From assembly GCF_001983175.1 (NCBI RefSeq), contig NZ_MNPW01000002.1, positions 1 to 64,000 on the forward strand: a stretch of 64,000 nt of DNA. Direction: 5' to 3'. The notes beneath the pieces were generated by a model, which worked only from the letters and a program-made list of their open reading frames with translations, ran no database searches and was not told the DNA's origin. Positions within the stretch are counted from its first letter, which is position 1, and every line of letters starts with the position of its first letter. Below, piece after piece: positions 35,117 to 45,810 of the stretch. The stretch is from Pseudomonas cedrina subsp. cedrina. Its GTDB lineage: Bacteria > Pseudomonadota > Gammaproteobacteria > Pseudomonadales > Pseudomonadaceae. The position numbers and the translations under genes are program-made.

Positions 35117-35872
35117 ATGGAAAAGACCAAGCAGACTGTACCCTCCGTGGTGCCGCGCCATGTCGCGATCATCATGGATGGGAATAATCGCTGGGCGAAG
35201 AAACGCTTCATGCCGGGCGTCGCCGGGCATAAGGCGGGTGTCGATGCGGTACGGGCTGTGATCGAGGTGTGTGCCGAGGCCAAGGTCGAAGTGTTGACCT
35301 TGTTCGCCTTCTCCAGTGAAAACTGGCAACGGCCGGCCGAAGAAGTCAGTGCCTTGATGGACCTGTTCTTCAAGGCCTTGCGTCGTGAGGCCAAGCGCCT
35401 CAACGACAACAACATCAGCCTGCGCATCATTGGCGACCGCTCGCGCTTCCACCCGGAACTGCAGGCCGCCATGCGTGAAGCCGAGGCGATTACTGCCGGT
35501 GCCAATCGTTTTGTGCTGCAGATCGCAGCCAATTACGGTGGCCAGTGGGATATCGCCCAGGCCGCACAGCGTCTGGCCCGTGAAGTGCAAGCCGGTCATC
35601 TGCGACCGGACGACATCACGCCCGAACTGTTGCAAACCTGCCTGGTCACCGGCGACCTGCCGCTGCCGGACTTGTGCATCCGTACCGGTGGCGAGCACCG
35701 CATCAGCAATTTCCTGTTGTGGCAGCTGGCCTACACTGAGCTGTACTTCTCCGACCTGTTCTGGCCGGACTTCAAACACGATGCCATGCGTAATGCATTG
35801 GCCGATTTCGCTTCCCGTCAGCGTCGCTTCGGTAAAACGAGTGAGCAGATCGAAGCTGGAGCCCGGGTTTAA
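35117..35872 (+). CDS. uppS: Undecaprenyl diphosphate synthase (cis-prenyltransferase)
   Basis: A 251-residue enzyme that elongates farnesyl diphosphate to the C55 carrier lipid used for peptidoglycan and O-antigen. Conserved regions are 'AIIMDGNNRWAKKR' (catalytic Asp; the usual GNGRWA is GNNRWA here), 'TLFAFSSENWQRP' and 'CIRTGGEHRISNFLLWQLAYTE'. The stop codon directly abuts the cdsA start. Confidence 0.97.
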   Translation: MEKTKQTVPSVVPRHVAIIMDGNNRWAKKRFMPGVAGHKAGVDAVRAVIEVCAEAKVEVLTLFAFSSENWQRPAEEVSALMDLFFKALRREAKRLNDNNISLRIIGDRSRFHPELQAAMREAEAITAGANRFVLQIAANYGGQWDIAQAAQRLAREVQAGHLRPDDITPELLQTCLVTGDLPLPDLCIRTGGEHRISNFLLWQLAYTELYFSDLFWPDFKHDAMRNALADFASRQRRFGKTSEQIEAGARV

Positions 35873-36679
35873 ATGCTTAAACAACGAATCATCACAGCCC
35901 TGATCCTGTTGCCGATCGCCTTGTGCGGGTTTTTCCTGCTCGAGGGTTCCGGCTTTGCGCTGTTTATCGGCCTGGTCGTCACCCTGGGTGCCTGGGAATG
36001 GGCGCGCCTGGCGGGTTTCAATGCCCAATTGCCGCGCGTGGTGTATGCCGCCGTCGTGGCCGTCCTGGCGTTTCTCCTGTACATCCTGCCGGACCTTGCG
36101 CCGTGGGTGTTGGGGGCGGCAGTCCTGTGGTGGGCGCTGGCGACATTCCTGGTATTGACCTATCCGCGTACCAGCGGCAAGTGGTCCAGTGTGGCCTGCA
36201 AGCTGGTGATCGGGCTATTGATCCTGCTGCCGGCGTGGCAAGGGCTGGTGGAGATCAAGCGTTATCCGATGGGTAACTGGCTGATCCTGGCGGTCATGGT
36301 GCTGGTCTGGGGTGCCGACATCGGTGCGTATTTCTCGGGTCGGGCGTTCGGCAAGCGCAAGCTGGCACCCGCGGTCAGCCCGGGCAAGAGCTGGGAGGGT
36401 GTGTACGGCGGCCTGGCATTGACGCTGGTGATCGCGTTGGTGGTCGGCGTTGTGCGTGGTTGGTCGGTGAAGGAGATCTTCCTGGCGCTGCTGGCCACCG
36501 CCATCGTCGTGTTCATCTCCGTAGTGGGTGACCTCACCGAAAGCATGTTCAAGCGTCAGGCCGGGGTCAAGGACAGCAGTAACCTGCTGCCGGGCCATGG
36601 CGGCGTGCTGGACCGTATCGATAGCCTGACGGCCGCGATCCCGATCTTCGCCGTGCTGTTGTGGATGACGGCTTCGTGA
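35873..36679 (+). CDS. cdsA: Phosphatidate cytidylyltransferase CdsA
   Basis: A 268-residue inner-membrane enzyme that makes CDP-diacylglycerol from phosphatidate and CTP. About eight hydrophobic segments are visible, and the C-terminal family signature is intact ('[20 protein letters not shown]' followed by 'GVLDRIDS'). It starts on the base after the uppS stop, and its TGA overlaps the GTG start of dxr (GTGA), so the run uppS-cdsA-dxr is tightly coupled. Confidence 0.97.
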   Translation: MLKQRIITALILLPIALCGFFLLEGSGFALFIGLVVTLGAWEWARLAGFNAQLPRVVYAAVVAVLAFLLYILPDLAPWVLGAAVLWWALATFLVLTYPRTSGKWSSVACKLVIGLLILLPAWQGLVEIKRYPMGNWLILAVMVLVWGADIGAYFSGRAFGKRKLAPAVSPGKSWEGVYGGLALTLVIALVVGVVRGWSVKEIFLALLATAIVVFISVVGDLTESMFKRQAGVKDSSNLLPGHGGVLDRIDSLTAAIPIFAVLLWMTAS

Positions 36680-37866
36680 GCCGCCTGCAACAGGTGACCG
36701 TGCTGGGTGCAACCGGCTCGGTGGGGCTGAGCACCCTGGACGTGATTGCTCGTCATCCTGATCGCTATCAAGTCTTCGCCCTCACCGGTTTCAGCCGTTT
36801 GAGCGAGTTGCTGGCGTTGTGCGTTCGACATGCGCCGCGCTTCGCCGTAGTACCTGAGGCCGCTGCGGCCCGGGGGCTGCAGGACGATCTGCGGGCTGCC
36901 GGGCTGGCTACTCAAGTCTTGGTCGGGGAGGCGGGGCTGTGCCAGGTGTCGGCCGCTGCCGAAGTGGATACCGTGGTCGCCGCTATCGTGGGGGCTGCGG
37001 GCTTGCGCCCGACACTGGCCGCCGTCGATGCGGGCAAGAAGATTCTGTTGGCCAACAAAGAGGCGCTGGTCATGTCCGGCGCACTTTTCATGCAGGCGGT
37101 GCGTAAAAGCGGCGCCGTGCTGCTGCCCCTCGACAGCGAACACAACGCAATCTTCCAGTGCATGCCCGGTGACTATGCTCGCGGCTTGAGCCAGGTGGGC
37201 GTGCGTCGGATTCTGCTGACCGCCTCCGGCGGGCCGTTTCGGCAAACCCCACCGGCGGAGCTTGAGCATGTGTCGCCCGACCAGGCGTGCGCCCACCCGA
37301 ACTGGTCCATGGGGCGCAAGATTTCAGTCGACTCGGCCAGCATGATGAACAAGGGATTGGAGCTGATCGAGGCGTGCTGGTTGTTCGATGCACGTGCGGA
37401 GCAGATTGAAGTGGTGATTCACCCGCAGAGTGTGATTCATTCCCTGGTCGACTACGTGGACGGTTCGGTCCTGGCGCAGTTGGGCAACCCCGATATGCGC
37501 ACGCCGATTGCCAATGCCTTGGCCTGGCCGGAGCGGATCGACTCCGGCGTGGCGCCCCTGGACCTGTTTGCGGTGGCCCGTCTGGACTTCGAGGCGCCGG
37601 ACGAACAGCGCTTCCCTTGTTTGCGCCTGGCGCGGCAAGCTGCGCAAGTGGGTAACAGTGCGCCGGCGATGCTCAATGCGGCCAATGAAGTGGCGGTGGC
37701 GGCGTTTCTTGAGCGGCGCATCCGCTTTCCGCAGATCGCGAGTATCATCGAGGACGTCCTGGCGCTCGAACCTGTCGTGCCGGTGGATGATCTGGGCACG
37801 GTATTCGAAGTCGACACCAAGGCCCGAGCCCTGGCGGGGCAATGGCTGAGCCGCAATGCGCGTTAG
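36676..37866 (+). CDS. dxr: 1-deoxy-D-xylulose 5-phosphate reductoisomerase
   Basis: A 396-residue NADPH enzyme that makes MEP in the non-mevalonate isoprenoid pathway. Seen are '[16 protein letters not shown]' (NADPH site), '[12 protein letters not shown]', '[11 protein letters not shown]' (metal ligands) and '[21 protein letters not shown]'-type substrate loop. I choose the GTG at 36676, overlapping the cdsA stop, over the in-frame GTG at 36661. ispD and ispF of the same pathway are further along this cluster. Confidence 0.95.
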   Translation: MSRLQQVTVLGATGSVGLSTLDVIARHPDRYQVFALTGFSRLSELLALCVRHAPRFAVVPEAAAARGLQDDLRAAGLATQVLVGEAGLCQVSAAAEVDTVVAAIVGAAGLRPTLAAVDAGKKILLANKEALVMSGALFMQAVRKSGAVLLPLDSEHNAIFQCMPGDYARGLSQVGVRRILLTASGGPFRQTPPAELEHVSPDQACAHPNWSMGRKISVDSASMMNKGLELIEACWLFDARAEQIEVVIHPQSVIHSLVDYVDGSVLAQLGNPDMRTPIANALAWPERIDSGVAPLDLFAVARLDFEAPDEQRFPCLRLARQAAQVGNSAPAMLNAANEVAVAAFLERRIRFPQIASIIEDVLALEPVVPVDDLGTVFEVDTKARALAGQWLSRNAR

Positions 37867-37920
37867 TTTGCAGGCGGGTTTTCAGCCGTCAGGCACTGGA
37901 TTGGAATGCGGAGAAATTAG

Positions 37921-39273
37921 ATGAGTGCGCTTTACATGATTGTCGGCACCCTGGTTGCTCTGGGCGTGCTGGTTACCTTCCACGAATTCGGCCACTTCTG
38001 GGTGGCGCGTCGGTGCGGCGTCAAGGTATTGCGCTTTTCAGTCGGTTTCGGCATGCCGCTGTTGCGCTGGCATGACCGCCGTGGCACCGAGTTCGTGATT
38101 GCGGCCATTCCGTTGGGTGGCTACGTCAAGATGCTCGATGAGCGCGAAGGCGAAGTGCCTGCCGACCAGCTGGACCAGTCCTTCAATCGCAAGACCGTTC
38201 GTCAGCGTATTGCCATTGTCGCCGCCGGCCCGATTGCCAACTTCCTGTTGGCGATGGTGTTTTTCTGGGTCTTGGCCATGCTGGGCAGCGAGCAGGTACG
38301 TCCGGTCATCGGCGCGGTCGAGCCGGACAGTATTGCCGCCAAGGCCGGTTTGGTAGCCGGGCAGGAAATTGTATCCATTGATGGCGAACCCACCACGGGC
38401 TGGGGCGCGGTCAATTTGCAGCTGGTGCGTCGTCTCGGCGAAAGCGGCACGGTCAATGTTGTGGTGCGCGAGCAGGATTCCACCACCGAAACCCCGCGGG
38501 AGCTGGCTCTCGATCAGTGGCTCAAGGGCGCTGACGAGCCTGATCCGATCAAGTCCCTGGGCATACGTCCATGGCGTCCGGCCCTGCCGCCGGTGTTGGC
38601 TGAGCTGGATCCGAAAGGTCCGGCCCAGGCCGCAGGCCTCAAGACCGGTGATCGCCTGCTGGCCCTCGATGGCCAGGCGCTGGGTGACTGGCAGCAGGTG
38701 GTCGACCTGGTTCGTGTACGTCCTGATACTAAAATTGTGCTGAAAGTTGAGCGCGAAGGTGCTCAAATCGACGTCCCCGTGACCCTGTCGGTGCGTGGGG
38801 AGGCCAAGGCGGCTGGGGGTTACCTGGGTGCCGGGGTCAAAGCAGTCGATTGGCCGCCATCGATGGTGCGCGAGGTCAGTTACGGGCCGTTGGCAGCGAT
38901 TGGCGAGGGTGCAAAACGCACCTGGACCATGAGTGTGCTGACCCTCGACTCCCTCAAGAAAATGTTGTTCGGCGAGCTCTCGGTAAAAAACTTGAGTGGA
39001 CCGATAACCATTGCTAAAGTGGCGGGCGCTTCTGCCCAGTCGGGTGTCGCGGATTTCCTGAATTTCCTGGCTTATCTGAGTATCAGCCTGGGTGTTCTGA
39101 ATTTGTTGCCCATTCCAGTATTGGATGGGGGGCATCTGTTGTTTTATCTGGTCGAGTGGGCGCGTGGTCGTCCCTTGTCGGATCGGGTGCAGGGTTGGGG
39201 GATACAGATCGGTATCAGTTTGGTGGTCGGGGTGATGTTATTAGCCTTGGTCAACGATCTGGGTCGACTGTAA
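37921..39273 (+). CDS. rseP: Site-2 intramembrane protease RseP (MucP)
   Basis: A 450-residue inner-membrane zinc metalloprotease that cleaves the anti-sigma factor (MucA/RseA) after site-1 cleavage, releasing the envelope-stress sigma factor AlgU. The zinc site 'FHEFGHFWVARR' lies in the first helix, two PDZ domains follow in the periplasm (about 115-215 and 220-305), and the second catalytic segment 'LLPIPVLDGGHL' gives the third ligand. It lies directly before bamA, an arrangement that couples envelope stress with outer-membrane assembly. Confidence 0.96.
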   Translation: MSALYMIVGTLVALGVLVTFHEFGHFWVARRCGVKVLRFSVGFGMPLLRWHDRRGTEFVIAAIPLGGYVKMLDEREGEVPADQLDQSFNRKTVRQRIAIVAAGPIANFLLAMVFFWVLAMLGSEQVRPVIGAVEPDSIAAKAGLVAGQEIVSIDGEPTTGWGAVNLQLVRRLGESGTVNVVVREQDSTTETPRELALDQWLKGADEPDPIKSLGIRPWRPALPPVLAELDPKGPAQAAGLKTGDRLLALDGQALGDWQQVVDLVRVRPDTKIVLKVEREGAQIDVPVTLSVRGEAKAAGGYLGAGVKAVDWPPSMVREVSYGPLAAIGEGAKRTWTMSVLTLDSLKKMLFGELSVKNLSGPITIAKVAGASAQSGVADFLNFLAYLSISLGVLNLLPIPVLDGGHLLFYLVEWARGRPLSDRVQGWGIQIGISLVVGVMLLALVNDLGRL

Positions 39274-39293
39274 CGCTTCGCTGAATTGCGAAT

Positions 39294-39319
39294 CTGCCGC
39301 ATTTTGCGGCAGTTTGTTT
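39294..39319. terminator. Intrinsic terminator/attenuator between rseP and bamA
   Basis: CTGCCGCA and TGCGGCAG form an 8-base-pair stem with a TTT loop, followed by TTTGTTT. It is only about 30 bases before the bamA ATG. It probably reduces read-through from rseP, implying that bamA has another promoter or tolerates partial termination. Confidence 0.65.
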
Positions 39320-39347
39320 ATTGCCAGTTGGAATAAGAAAGGACTTC

Positions 39348-41735
39348 ATGAAACGTCTGCTGCTAACTGCGGTTCTCACCGTATTGATGATCGCCGAAGT
39401 TCACGCCGAGTCCTTCACCATCTCCGATATTCGCGTCAACGGCCTCCAGCGGGTTTCCGCGGGTAGCGTCTTTGGTGCCTTACCGTTGAACGTCGGTGAA
39501 CAGGCTGATGACCGTCGCCTGGTGGAATCCACTCGTGCGCTGTTCAAAACCGGTTTCTTTCAAGACATCCAGCTGGGTCGCGAAGGCAACGTCCTGGTCA
39601 TCACCGTGGTCGAGCGGCCTTCCGTCGCCAGTATCGAGATCGAAGGCAACAAGGCGATCTCCACTGAAGACCTCATGAAAGGCCTGAAGCAATCCGGCCT
39701 GGCCGAGGGCGAGATCTTCCAGCGCGCCACCCTCGAAGGTGTACGTAACGAGCTGCAACGCCAGTACGTTGCCCAGGGTCGCTATTCCGCGACCGTGGAA
39801 ACGGAAGTGGTGCCGCAGCCGCGCAACCGTGTCGGCCTCAAGGTCAACATCAACGAAGGCACCGTGGCGGCCATCCAGCACATCAACGTGGTGGGCAATA
39901 CCAAGTTCGCCGACGATGACCTGATCGACCTGTTCGAACTCAAGACCACCAACTGGCTGTCGTTCTTCAAGAACGATGACAAGTACGCCCGTGAAAAACT
40001 CTCTGGTGACCTGGAGCGCCTGCGTTCCTACTACCTGGACCGTGGCTATATCAACATGGATATCGCTTCGACCCAGGTGTCCATCACCCCGGACAAAAAG
40101 CACGTCTACATTACGGTCAACGTCAACGAAGGCGAGAAGTACAAGGTTCGTGACGTGAAGCTCAGCGGCGACCTGAAAGTGCCTGAAGACCAGGTCAAGG
40201 CGCTGCTGCTGGTGCAGAAGGACCAGGTGTTCTCGCGCAAGCTGATGACCACTACGTCCGAACTGATCACCCGCCGCCTGGGTAACGAAGGTTATACCTT
40301 CGCCAACGTCAACGGCGTACCGACCCCGCACGATGACGACCACACAGTGGACATCACTTTCGTGGTCGATCCAGGCAAGCGTGCCTACGTGAACCGCATC
40401 AACTTCCGTGGCAACACCAAGTCCTCGGACGAAGTGCTGCGTCGGGAAATGCGCCAGATGGAAGGTGGCTGGGCCTCGACGTACCTGATCGACCAGTCCA
40501 AGACCCGTCTTGAGCGCCTGGGCTTCTTCAAGGAAGTCAACGTCGAAACCCCGGCCGTACCGGGTGTGGATGACCAGGTTGACGTGAACTACGCCGTCGA
40601 AGAGCAGGCATCGGGCTCGATCACCGCCAGCGTGGGCTTCGCACAAAGTGCCGGCCTTATCCTGGGTGGTTCGATCACCCAGAACAACTTCCTGGGTACC
40701 GGTAACCGAGTGTCCATCGGCCTGACCCGAAGCGAATACCAGAGCCGATACAACTTCGGTTATACCGACCCCTACTGGACTGCAGACGGTGTGAGCCTGG
40801 GCTACAACGCCTTCTACCGCACCACCGACTACAAAGACCTCGACGTCGACGTTGCAAGCTATGCAATCGACAGCCTGGGTGCCGGTGTCAACGTGGGTTA
40901 CCCGATCAGTGAGACCTCGCGCCTGACCTTCGGCCTCACTGCGCAACAGGATGAGATCAAGACCGGCGTCTACACCGTGGACGAAATCTTTGACTTCACC
41001 CGTCGTGAAGGTGACAAGTTCCTCAACTTCAAGGCGTCTGCCGGCTGGTCCGAGTCGACCCTGAATAAAGGTGTATTGGCGACCCGTGGTCATTCCCAGA
41101 GCCTGACCCTGGAAACCACCACGCCGGGCAGCGACCTGTCGTTCTTCAAGCTCGACTACCGCGGCCAGTTGTTCACGCCGTTGAGCGACAACTACACCAT
41201 GCGCCTGCACACTGAACTGGGTTATGGCGACGGTTACGGCTCCACCAACGGTCTGCCGTTCTACGAGAACTACTACGCGGGTGGCTTCAACTCCGTACGT
41301 GGTTTCAAGGACAGCACCCTGGGTCCGCGCGGTACGCCTAGCCGTGGCGTTGGTGTAACCGGTAACCAGGGTACAAATCTCGACTCGGATAATGACCCGC
41401 TGCCATTCGGTGGTAACGTCCTGATCCAGGGTGGTGCGGAAATCCTGTTCCCGCTTCCATTCGTGAAGGACCAACGTTCCCTGCGGACCTCGGTTTTCTG
41501 GGATGTGGGTAACGTGTTCGACTCCAAGTGCGAGCAGATCACCAACCCTAGCGGCGTGAAGTCCAACACCAAGTGCAACGACGTGAGCCTCAGCAACCTG
41601 GCAAGCTCCGTGGGTGTGGGTGTGACTTGGGTGACCGCGCTTGGCCCATTGAGCTTTGCTCTGGCCATGCCGATCAAGAAACCGGATAACGCTGAAACCC
41701 AGATTTTCCAATTCTCCCTCGGCCAGACGTTCTAA
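39348..41735 (+). CDS. bamA: Outer membrane assembly factor BamA
   Basis: A 795-residue essential outer-membrane protein that folds and inserts beta-barrel proteins. A signal peptide (about 1-20, ending 'AEVHA') precedes five POTRA domains (about 22-420) and a C-terminal Omp85 barrel with the 'NSVRGF' motif of loop 6 near residue 650 and a terminal Phe. The ATG at 39348, after AAGAAAGGA, is preferred to an in-frame TTG nine codons upstream because it begins the signal peptide. It is followed 45 bases later by the chaperone gene skp. Confidence 0.97.
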   Translation: MKRLLLTAVLTVLMIAEVHAESFTISDIRVNGLQRVSAGSVFGALPLNVGEQADDRRLVESTRALFKTGFFQDIQLGREGNVLVITVVERPSVASIEIEGNKAISTEDLMKGLKQSGLAEGEIFQRATLEGVRNELQRQYVAQGRYSATVETEVVPQPRNRVGLKVNINEGTVAAIQHINVVGNTKFADDDLIDLFELKTTNWLSFFKNDDKYAREKLSGDLERLRSYYLDRGYINMDIASTQVSITPDKKHVYITVNVNEGEKYKVRDVKLSGDLKVPEDQVKALLLVQKDQVFSRKLMTTTSELITRRLGNEGYTFANVNGVPTPHDDDHTVDITFVVDPGKRAYVNRINFRGNTKSSDEVLRREMRQMEGGWASTYLIDQSKTRLERLGFFKEVNVETPAVPGVDDQVDVNYAVEEQASGSITASVGFAQSAGLILGGSITQNNFLGTGNRVSIGLTRSEYQSRYNFGYTDPYWTADGVSLGYNAFYRTTDYKDLDVDVASYAIDSLGAGVNVGYPISETSRLTFGLTAQQDEIKTGVYTVDEIFDFTRREGDKFLNFKASAGWSESTLNKGVLATRGHSQSLTLETTTPGSDLSFFKLDYRGQLFTPLSDNYTMRLHTELGYGDGYGSTNGLPFYENYYAGGFNSVRGFKDSTLGPRGTPSRGVGVTGNQGTNLDSDNDPLPFGGNVLIQGGAEILFPLPFVKDQRSLRTSVFWDVGNVFDSKCEQITNPSGVKSNTKCNDVSLSNLASSVGVGVTWVTALGPLSFALAMPIKKPDNAETQIFQFSLGQTF

Positions 41736-41780
41736 GCGTCTGACCCAAGATAACGACAACGGATTCTGTAGGAGTACATC

Positions 41781-42284
41781 GTGCGTAAGTTGACTCAATT
41801 GGTTCTGCTGGCAACCGTGCTGGTAGCGACCCCGGCGTTCGCCGAAATGAAAATCGCCGTGCTGAACTATCAGATGGCGCTGCTGGAATCCGATGCGGCC
41901 AAGAAATACGCCGTGGATGCCGAGAAAAAATTTGGTCCGCAACTGACCAAGCTCAAGACGCTGGAAAGCAGCGCCAAAGGCATCCAGGATCGTCTGGTAG
42001 CCGGTGGCGACAAGATGCAGCAAGGCGAGCGCGAGCGTCTGGAGCTTGAGTTCAAGCAAAAGGCCCGTGACTACCAGTTCCAGTCCAAAGAGCTGAACGA
42101 AGCCAAAGCTGTTGCCGACCGTGAAATGCTGAAACAGCTGAAGCCGAAACTCGACAGCGCCGTGGAAGAAGTCATCAAGAAGGGTGCCTTTGACCTGGTG
42201 TTCGAGCGTGGCGCTGTGATCGACGTCAAGCCTCAATACGACATCACCCGTCAGGTGATCGAGCGCATGAACCAGCTGAAGTAA
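41781..42284 (+). CDS. skp: Periplasmic chaperone Skp/OmpH
   Basis: A 167-residue periplasmic chaperone for unfolded outer-membrane proteins. It has a clear signal peptide (about 1-21, ending 'VATPAFA'), then the OmpH/Skp fold: short beta strands around two long charged helices ('AKKYAVDAEKKFGPQLTKLK', 'EREMLKQLKPKL'-like). A GGAG site precedes the GTG at 41781. It sits between bamA and lpxD (3-base gap), the usual order. Confidence 0.95.
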   Translation: MRKLTQLVLLATVLVATPAFAEMKIAVLNYQMALLESDAAKKYAVDAEKKFGPQLTKLKTLESSAKGIQDRLVAGGDKMQQGERERLELEFKQKARDYQFQSKELNEAKAVADREMLKQLKPKLDSAVEEVIKKGAFDLVFERGAVIDVKPQYDITRQVIERMNQLK

Positions 42285-42287
42285 GCC

Positions 42288-43343
42288 ATGACTGCGACTA
42301 TCAAGCTCGGCGAGTTGGCCGAGTTCCTGGGGGCTACCTTGCGTGGCTCCCCGGAGAAGGAAATTACTGGGCTAGCCACCTTGCAGGAGGCTGGCCCAGC
42401 TCAGTTGAGCTTCCTCGCAAATCCTCAATACCGTAAATACCTGGTCGACAGCAGAGCCGCCGCCGTGTTGCTCAAAGCCGCTGACGCCGAGGGGTTTGCC
42501 GGGGAGGCGCTGGTGGTGGACGACCCGTACCTGGCTTATGCGCGGGTGTCGCACCTGTTCGATCCAAAACCCAAGGCCTGCGGCGGTACTCATCCGTCTG
42601 CGGTGATTGCCGATGATGCCCAGGTTGACCCAACGGCCAGCATCGGTGCCTTTGCGGTGATCGAGAGCGGTGCGCGCATTGCTGCGGGCGTCACGGTCGG
42701 TGCTCATTGCTTTATCGGTGCGCGCTGTGAAATCGGCGCCGACGGTTGGCTCGCACCGCGCGTCACCCTGTACCACGATGTGCGTATCGGTGAGCGTGTG
42801 GTCATCCAATCGGGTGCCGTGATTGGTGGCGAAGGCTTTGGCTTTGCCAACGCCAAGGGCATCTGGAACAAGATTGCCCAGGTCGGCGGCGTAGTGATCG
42901 GCGACGACGTGGAGATTGGCGTGAACACGGCTGTCGATCGCGGTGCCCTGGCCGACACCGTGATCGGCAACGGCGTGAAGCTCGATAACCAGATCCAGAT
43001 CGCCCATAACGTGCAGATTGGCGATCACACCGCCATGGCCGCCTGTGTGGGCATCTCCGGCAGCACCCGGATCGGCAAGCATTGCATGCTCGCCGGTGGC
43101 GTAGGGCTGGTGGGGCATATCGATATTTGCGACAACGTCTTCATCACTGGCATGACCATGGTCACCCACTCGATTACCGAACCCGGGGCCTATTCTTCCG
43201 GTACCGCCATGCAGCCTGCGGCTGAATGGCGCAAGAGTGCAGCGCGGTTGAGGCAGCTCGACGACATGGCGCGACGTCTCAAACAGCTGGAAAAGCGTGT
43301 TGGGGACGTGACCCCTGGCGGTAATGCTTCATCAGAAGGCTGA
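42288..43343 (+). CDS. lpxD: UDP-3-O-(3-hydroxyacyl)glucosamine N-acyltransferase LpxD
   Basis: A 351-residue acyltransferase that adds the second 3-hydroxyacyl chain in lipid A synthesis. The N-terminal uridine-binding domain (about 1-105) is followed by hexapeptide repeats of a left-handed beta-helix (about 105-300) including the catalytic His region '[20 protein letters not shown]', then a C-terminal helix ('[18 protein letters not shown]'). It is 3 bases from skp. Confidence 0.97.
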   Translation: MTATIKLGELAEFLGATLRGSPEKEITGLATLQEAGPAQLSFLANPQYRKYLVDSRAAAVLLKAADAEGFAGEALVVDDPYLAYARVSHLFDPKPKACGGTHPSAVIADDAQVDPTASIGAFAVIESGARIAAGVTVGAHCFIGARCEIGADGWLAPRVTLYHDVRIGERVVIQSGAVIGGEGFGFANAKGIWNKIAQVGGVVIGDDVEIGVNTAVDRGALADTVIGNGVKLDNQIQIAHNVQIGDHTAMAACVGISGSTRIGKHCMLAGGVGLVGHIDICDNVFITGMTMVTHSITEPGAYSSGTAMQPAAEWRKSAARLRQLDDMARRLKQLEKRVGDVTPGGNASSEG

Positions 43344-43454
43344 TACCATTTCCATATCAAGTGTGCACAGCCGCTAGACTGCCTCCTTGATTTGCTAGCG
43401 GGGCGTGCGTTTAGTTCGCCCGCCCCCAATCTTTATTACAGGCTTCCCCCCGAA

Positions 43455-43895
43455 ATGATGGACATCAACGAGATTCGCGAATACCTGCCTCACCGTTACC
43501 CGTTCCTGCTGGTGGATCGCGTAGTGGACCTCAACGTCGAGGAAAAGCGCATTCGTGCCTACAAGAATGTCAGCATCAACGAACCTTTCTTCAATGGTCA
43601 CTTTCCCGCGCATCCCATCATGCCGGGCGTGCTGATCATCGAGGCGATGGCCCAGGCTGCCGGTATCCTTGGTTTCAAAATGCTCGACCTCAAGCCTGCC
43701 GATGGCACGCTCTACTATTTCGTGGGCTCCGACAAGCTGCGTTTCCGCAACCCGGTGACCCCGGGCGACCAGCTGATCCTGGAAGCCAAGTTCATCAGCT
43801 GCAAGCGCCAGATCTGGAAGTTCGAATGCCAGGCCTCGGTGGACGGCAAGCCAGTGTGCTCCGCCGAGATCATCTGTGCGGAACGCAAACTATGA
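43455..43895 (+). CDS. fabZ: 3-hydroxyacyl-ACP dehydratase FabZ
   Basis: A 146-residue hot-dog-fold dehydratase of fatty-acid elongation. '[14 protein letters not shown]' opens the domain, and the active-site His and Glu are seen in '[20 protein letters not shown]'. The ATG at 43455 is used (a second ATG follows directly at 43458); a longer frame from 43392 has no homology. Its TGA overlaps the lpxA ATG. The gene sits among lpx genes, since FabZ and LpxA/LpxC draw on the same 3-hydroxyacyl-ACP pool. Confidence 0.96.
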
Positions 43896-44668
43896 GTTTG
43901 ATTGACCCTCGCGCAATCATCGATCCGTCGGCCGTACTGGCCGCCGACGTTGAGGTCGGCCCCTGGTCGATCATCGGCGCAGGTGTGGAAATCGGCGAGG
44001 GGACTGTCATCGGGCCGCACGTGATCCTCAAAGGTCCGACCCGCATTGGCAAACACAATCGCATCTACCAGTTCTCCTCGGTAGGCGAAGACACCCCGGA
44101 CATGAAGTACAAGGGTGAAGAAACGCGCCTGGTAATCGGTGATCACAACATCATCCGTGAAGGCGTGACCATTCACCGTGGCACCGTGCAGGATCGGGCC
44201 GAGACCACCCTGGGTGATCACAACCTGGTGATGGCCTACGCGCACATCGGCCACGACAGCGTGATCGGCAACCACTGCATCCTGGTCAACAACACCGCGT
44301 TGGCCGGCCATGTGCACGTTGATGACTGGGCAATCCTGTCCGGGTTCACCCTGGTGCATCAGTACTGTCATATCGGCGCCCACAGCTTTTCCGGCATGGG
44401 CACCGCCATCGGCAAGGACGTTCCGGCGTTCGTCACGGTATTCGGCAACCCGGCCGAGGCCCGCAGCATGAACTTCGAGGGCATGCGCCGTCGCGGGTTC
44501 AGCGAAGAGGCCATCCATGCGTTGCGCCGCGCCTACAAGGTGGTTTACCGCCAGGGGCTCACCGTGGACCAGGCGTTGCTCCAACTGGCCGAGCCGGCAG
44601 CGGCGTTCTCGGAAGTTGCGGTGTTCCGTGACTCGATCCAGGCGTCGACTCGCGGCATCACCCGCTGA
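43892..44668 (+). CDS. lpxA: UDP-N-acetylglucosamine O-acyltransferase LpxA
   Basis: A 258-residue trimeric acyltransferase for the first step of lipid A synthesis. Hexapeptide repeats start at once ('[20 protein letters not shown]'), and the catalytic His lies in '[19 protein letters not shown]'; a helical C-terminal domain follows. The start overlaps the fabZ stop (ATGA). lpxB follows after 2 bases, so the three are co-translated. Confidence 0.97.
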
Positions 44669-44670
44669 TC

Positions 44671-45810
44671 ATGGCTAATCTGCGTATCGCGCTGGTGGCC
44701 GGAGAAGCTTCCGGTGACATTCTGGGCGCAGGTCTTATGCGGGCCCTCAAAGCCCAGCATCCGGCGGTGGAGTTCATCGGGGTCGGCGGCCCGCTGATGC
44801 AGGCCGAAGGGCTCGTTTCCTATTTCCCCATGGAGCGCTTGTCGGTCATGGGGCTGGTGGAGGTGCTGGGCCGCCTGCGCGAGCTGCTGGCGCGGCGCAA
44901 GTTGCTGATCCAGACCCTGATCGAAGAAAAGCCCGACGTGTTTATCGGGATCGACGCGCCGGACTTCACCCTCACTATCGAACTCAAGTTGCGTCAGGCC
45001 GGGATCAAGACCGTGCACTACGTCAGCCCGTCCGTGTGGGCGTGGCGGCAGAAACGCGTGCTCAAGATCCGCGAAGGCTGCGACTTGATGCTGACCCTGC
45101 TGCCGTTCGAAGCCAGGTTCTACGAAGAAAAGGGCGTGCCGGTACGGTTTGTCGGGCATACCCTGGCCGACACCATTCCATTGGAGGCTGACCGCGCCGC
45201 GGCGCGCGCCGAACTTGGCTTGCCCGCCGGCCCGCTGGTCGCGCTGATGCCCGGCAGTCGTGGTGGCGAAGTCGGGCGCCTTGCCTCGGTATTCTTTGAC
45301 GCTGCCGAGCGCCTGCAAGCCTTGAAGCCAGGCGTCCGTTTCGTACTGCCCTGCGCGAGTCCGCAACGTCGTGCACAGATCGAAACGCTGCTTGAAGGCC
45401 GCAACCTGCCATTGACCTTGCTCGACGGCCAATCGCACCTGGCCCTGGCGGCCTGTGATGCGGTGCTGATCGCTTCGGGTACGGCAACGCTGGAGGCCTT
45501 GCTGTACAAGCGACCGATGGTCGTGGCTTACCGCCTGGCGCCGTTTACCTTCTGGATCCTAAAGCGCATGGTCAAAAGCCCTTATATTTCCTTGCCAAAC
45601 TTGCTGGCCCAGCGCCTGTTGGTGCCGGAGTTGTTGCAGGACGATGCAACACCCGAGGCCCTCGCGAAAACCCTACTACCCTTGATTGACGGCGGTGAAG
45701 AACAGACCCGCGGTTTTGACGACATCCACCGCACCCTGCGCCGTGATGCGTCGAATCAGGCGGCGGACGCCGTATTGACCTTGATCGGCAAAAAACAGGA
45801 AGCTTTATGA
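44671..45810 (+). CDS. lpxB: Lipid-A-disaccharide synthase LpxB
   Basis: A 379-residue membrane-associated GT-B glycosyltransferase that joins UDP-diacylglucosamine and lipid X. Seen are '[19 protein letters not shown]', 'IGIDAPDF', '[14 protein letters not shown]' and the C-terminal nucleotide region '[19 protein letters not shown]'. Its stop overlaps the rnhB start (ATGA). Confidence 0.97.
   Translation: MANLRIALVAGEASGDILGAGLMRALKAQHPAVEFIGVGGPLMQAEGLVSYFPMERLSVMGLVEVLGRLRELLARRKLLIQTLIEEKPDVFIGIDAPDFTLTIELKLRQAGIKTVHYVSPSVWAWRQKRVLKIREGCDLMLTLLPFEARFYEEKGVPVRFVGHTLADTIPLEADRAAARAELGLPAGPLVALMPGSRGGEVGRLASVFFDAAERLQALKPGVRFVLPCASPQRRAQIETLLEGRNLPLTLLDGQSHLALAACDAVLIASGTATLEALLYKRPMVVAYRLAPFTFWILKRMVKSPYISLPNLLAQRLLVPELLQDDATPEALAKTLLPLIDGGEEQTRGFDDIHRTLRRDASNQAADAVLTLIGKKQEAL

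Noticed and set aside
39480..42236. 918-codon antisense frame opposite bamA and skp
   Set aside because: Covers two well-supported genes on the other strand and lacks any motif or initiation signal.
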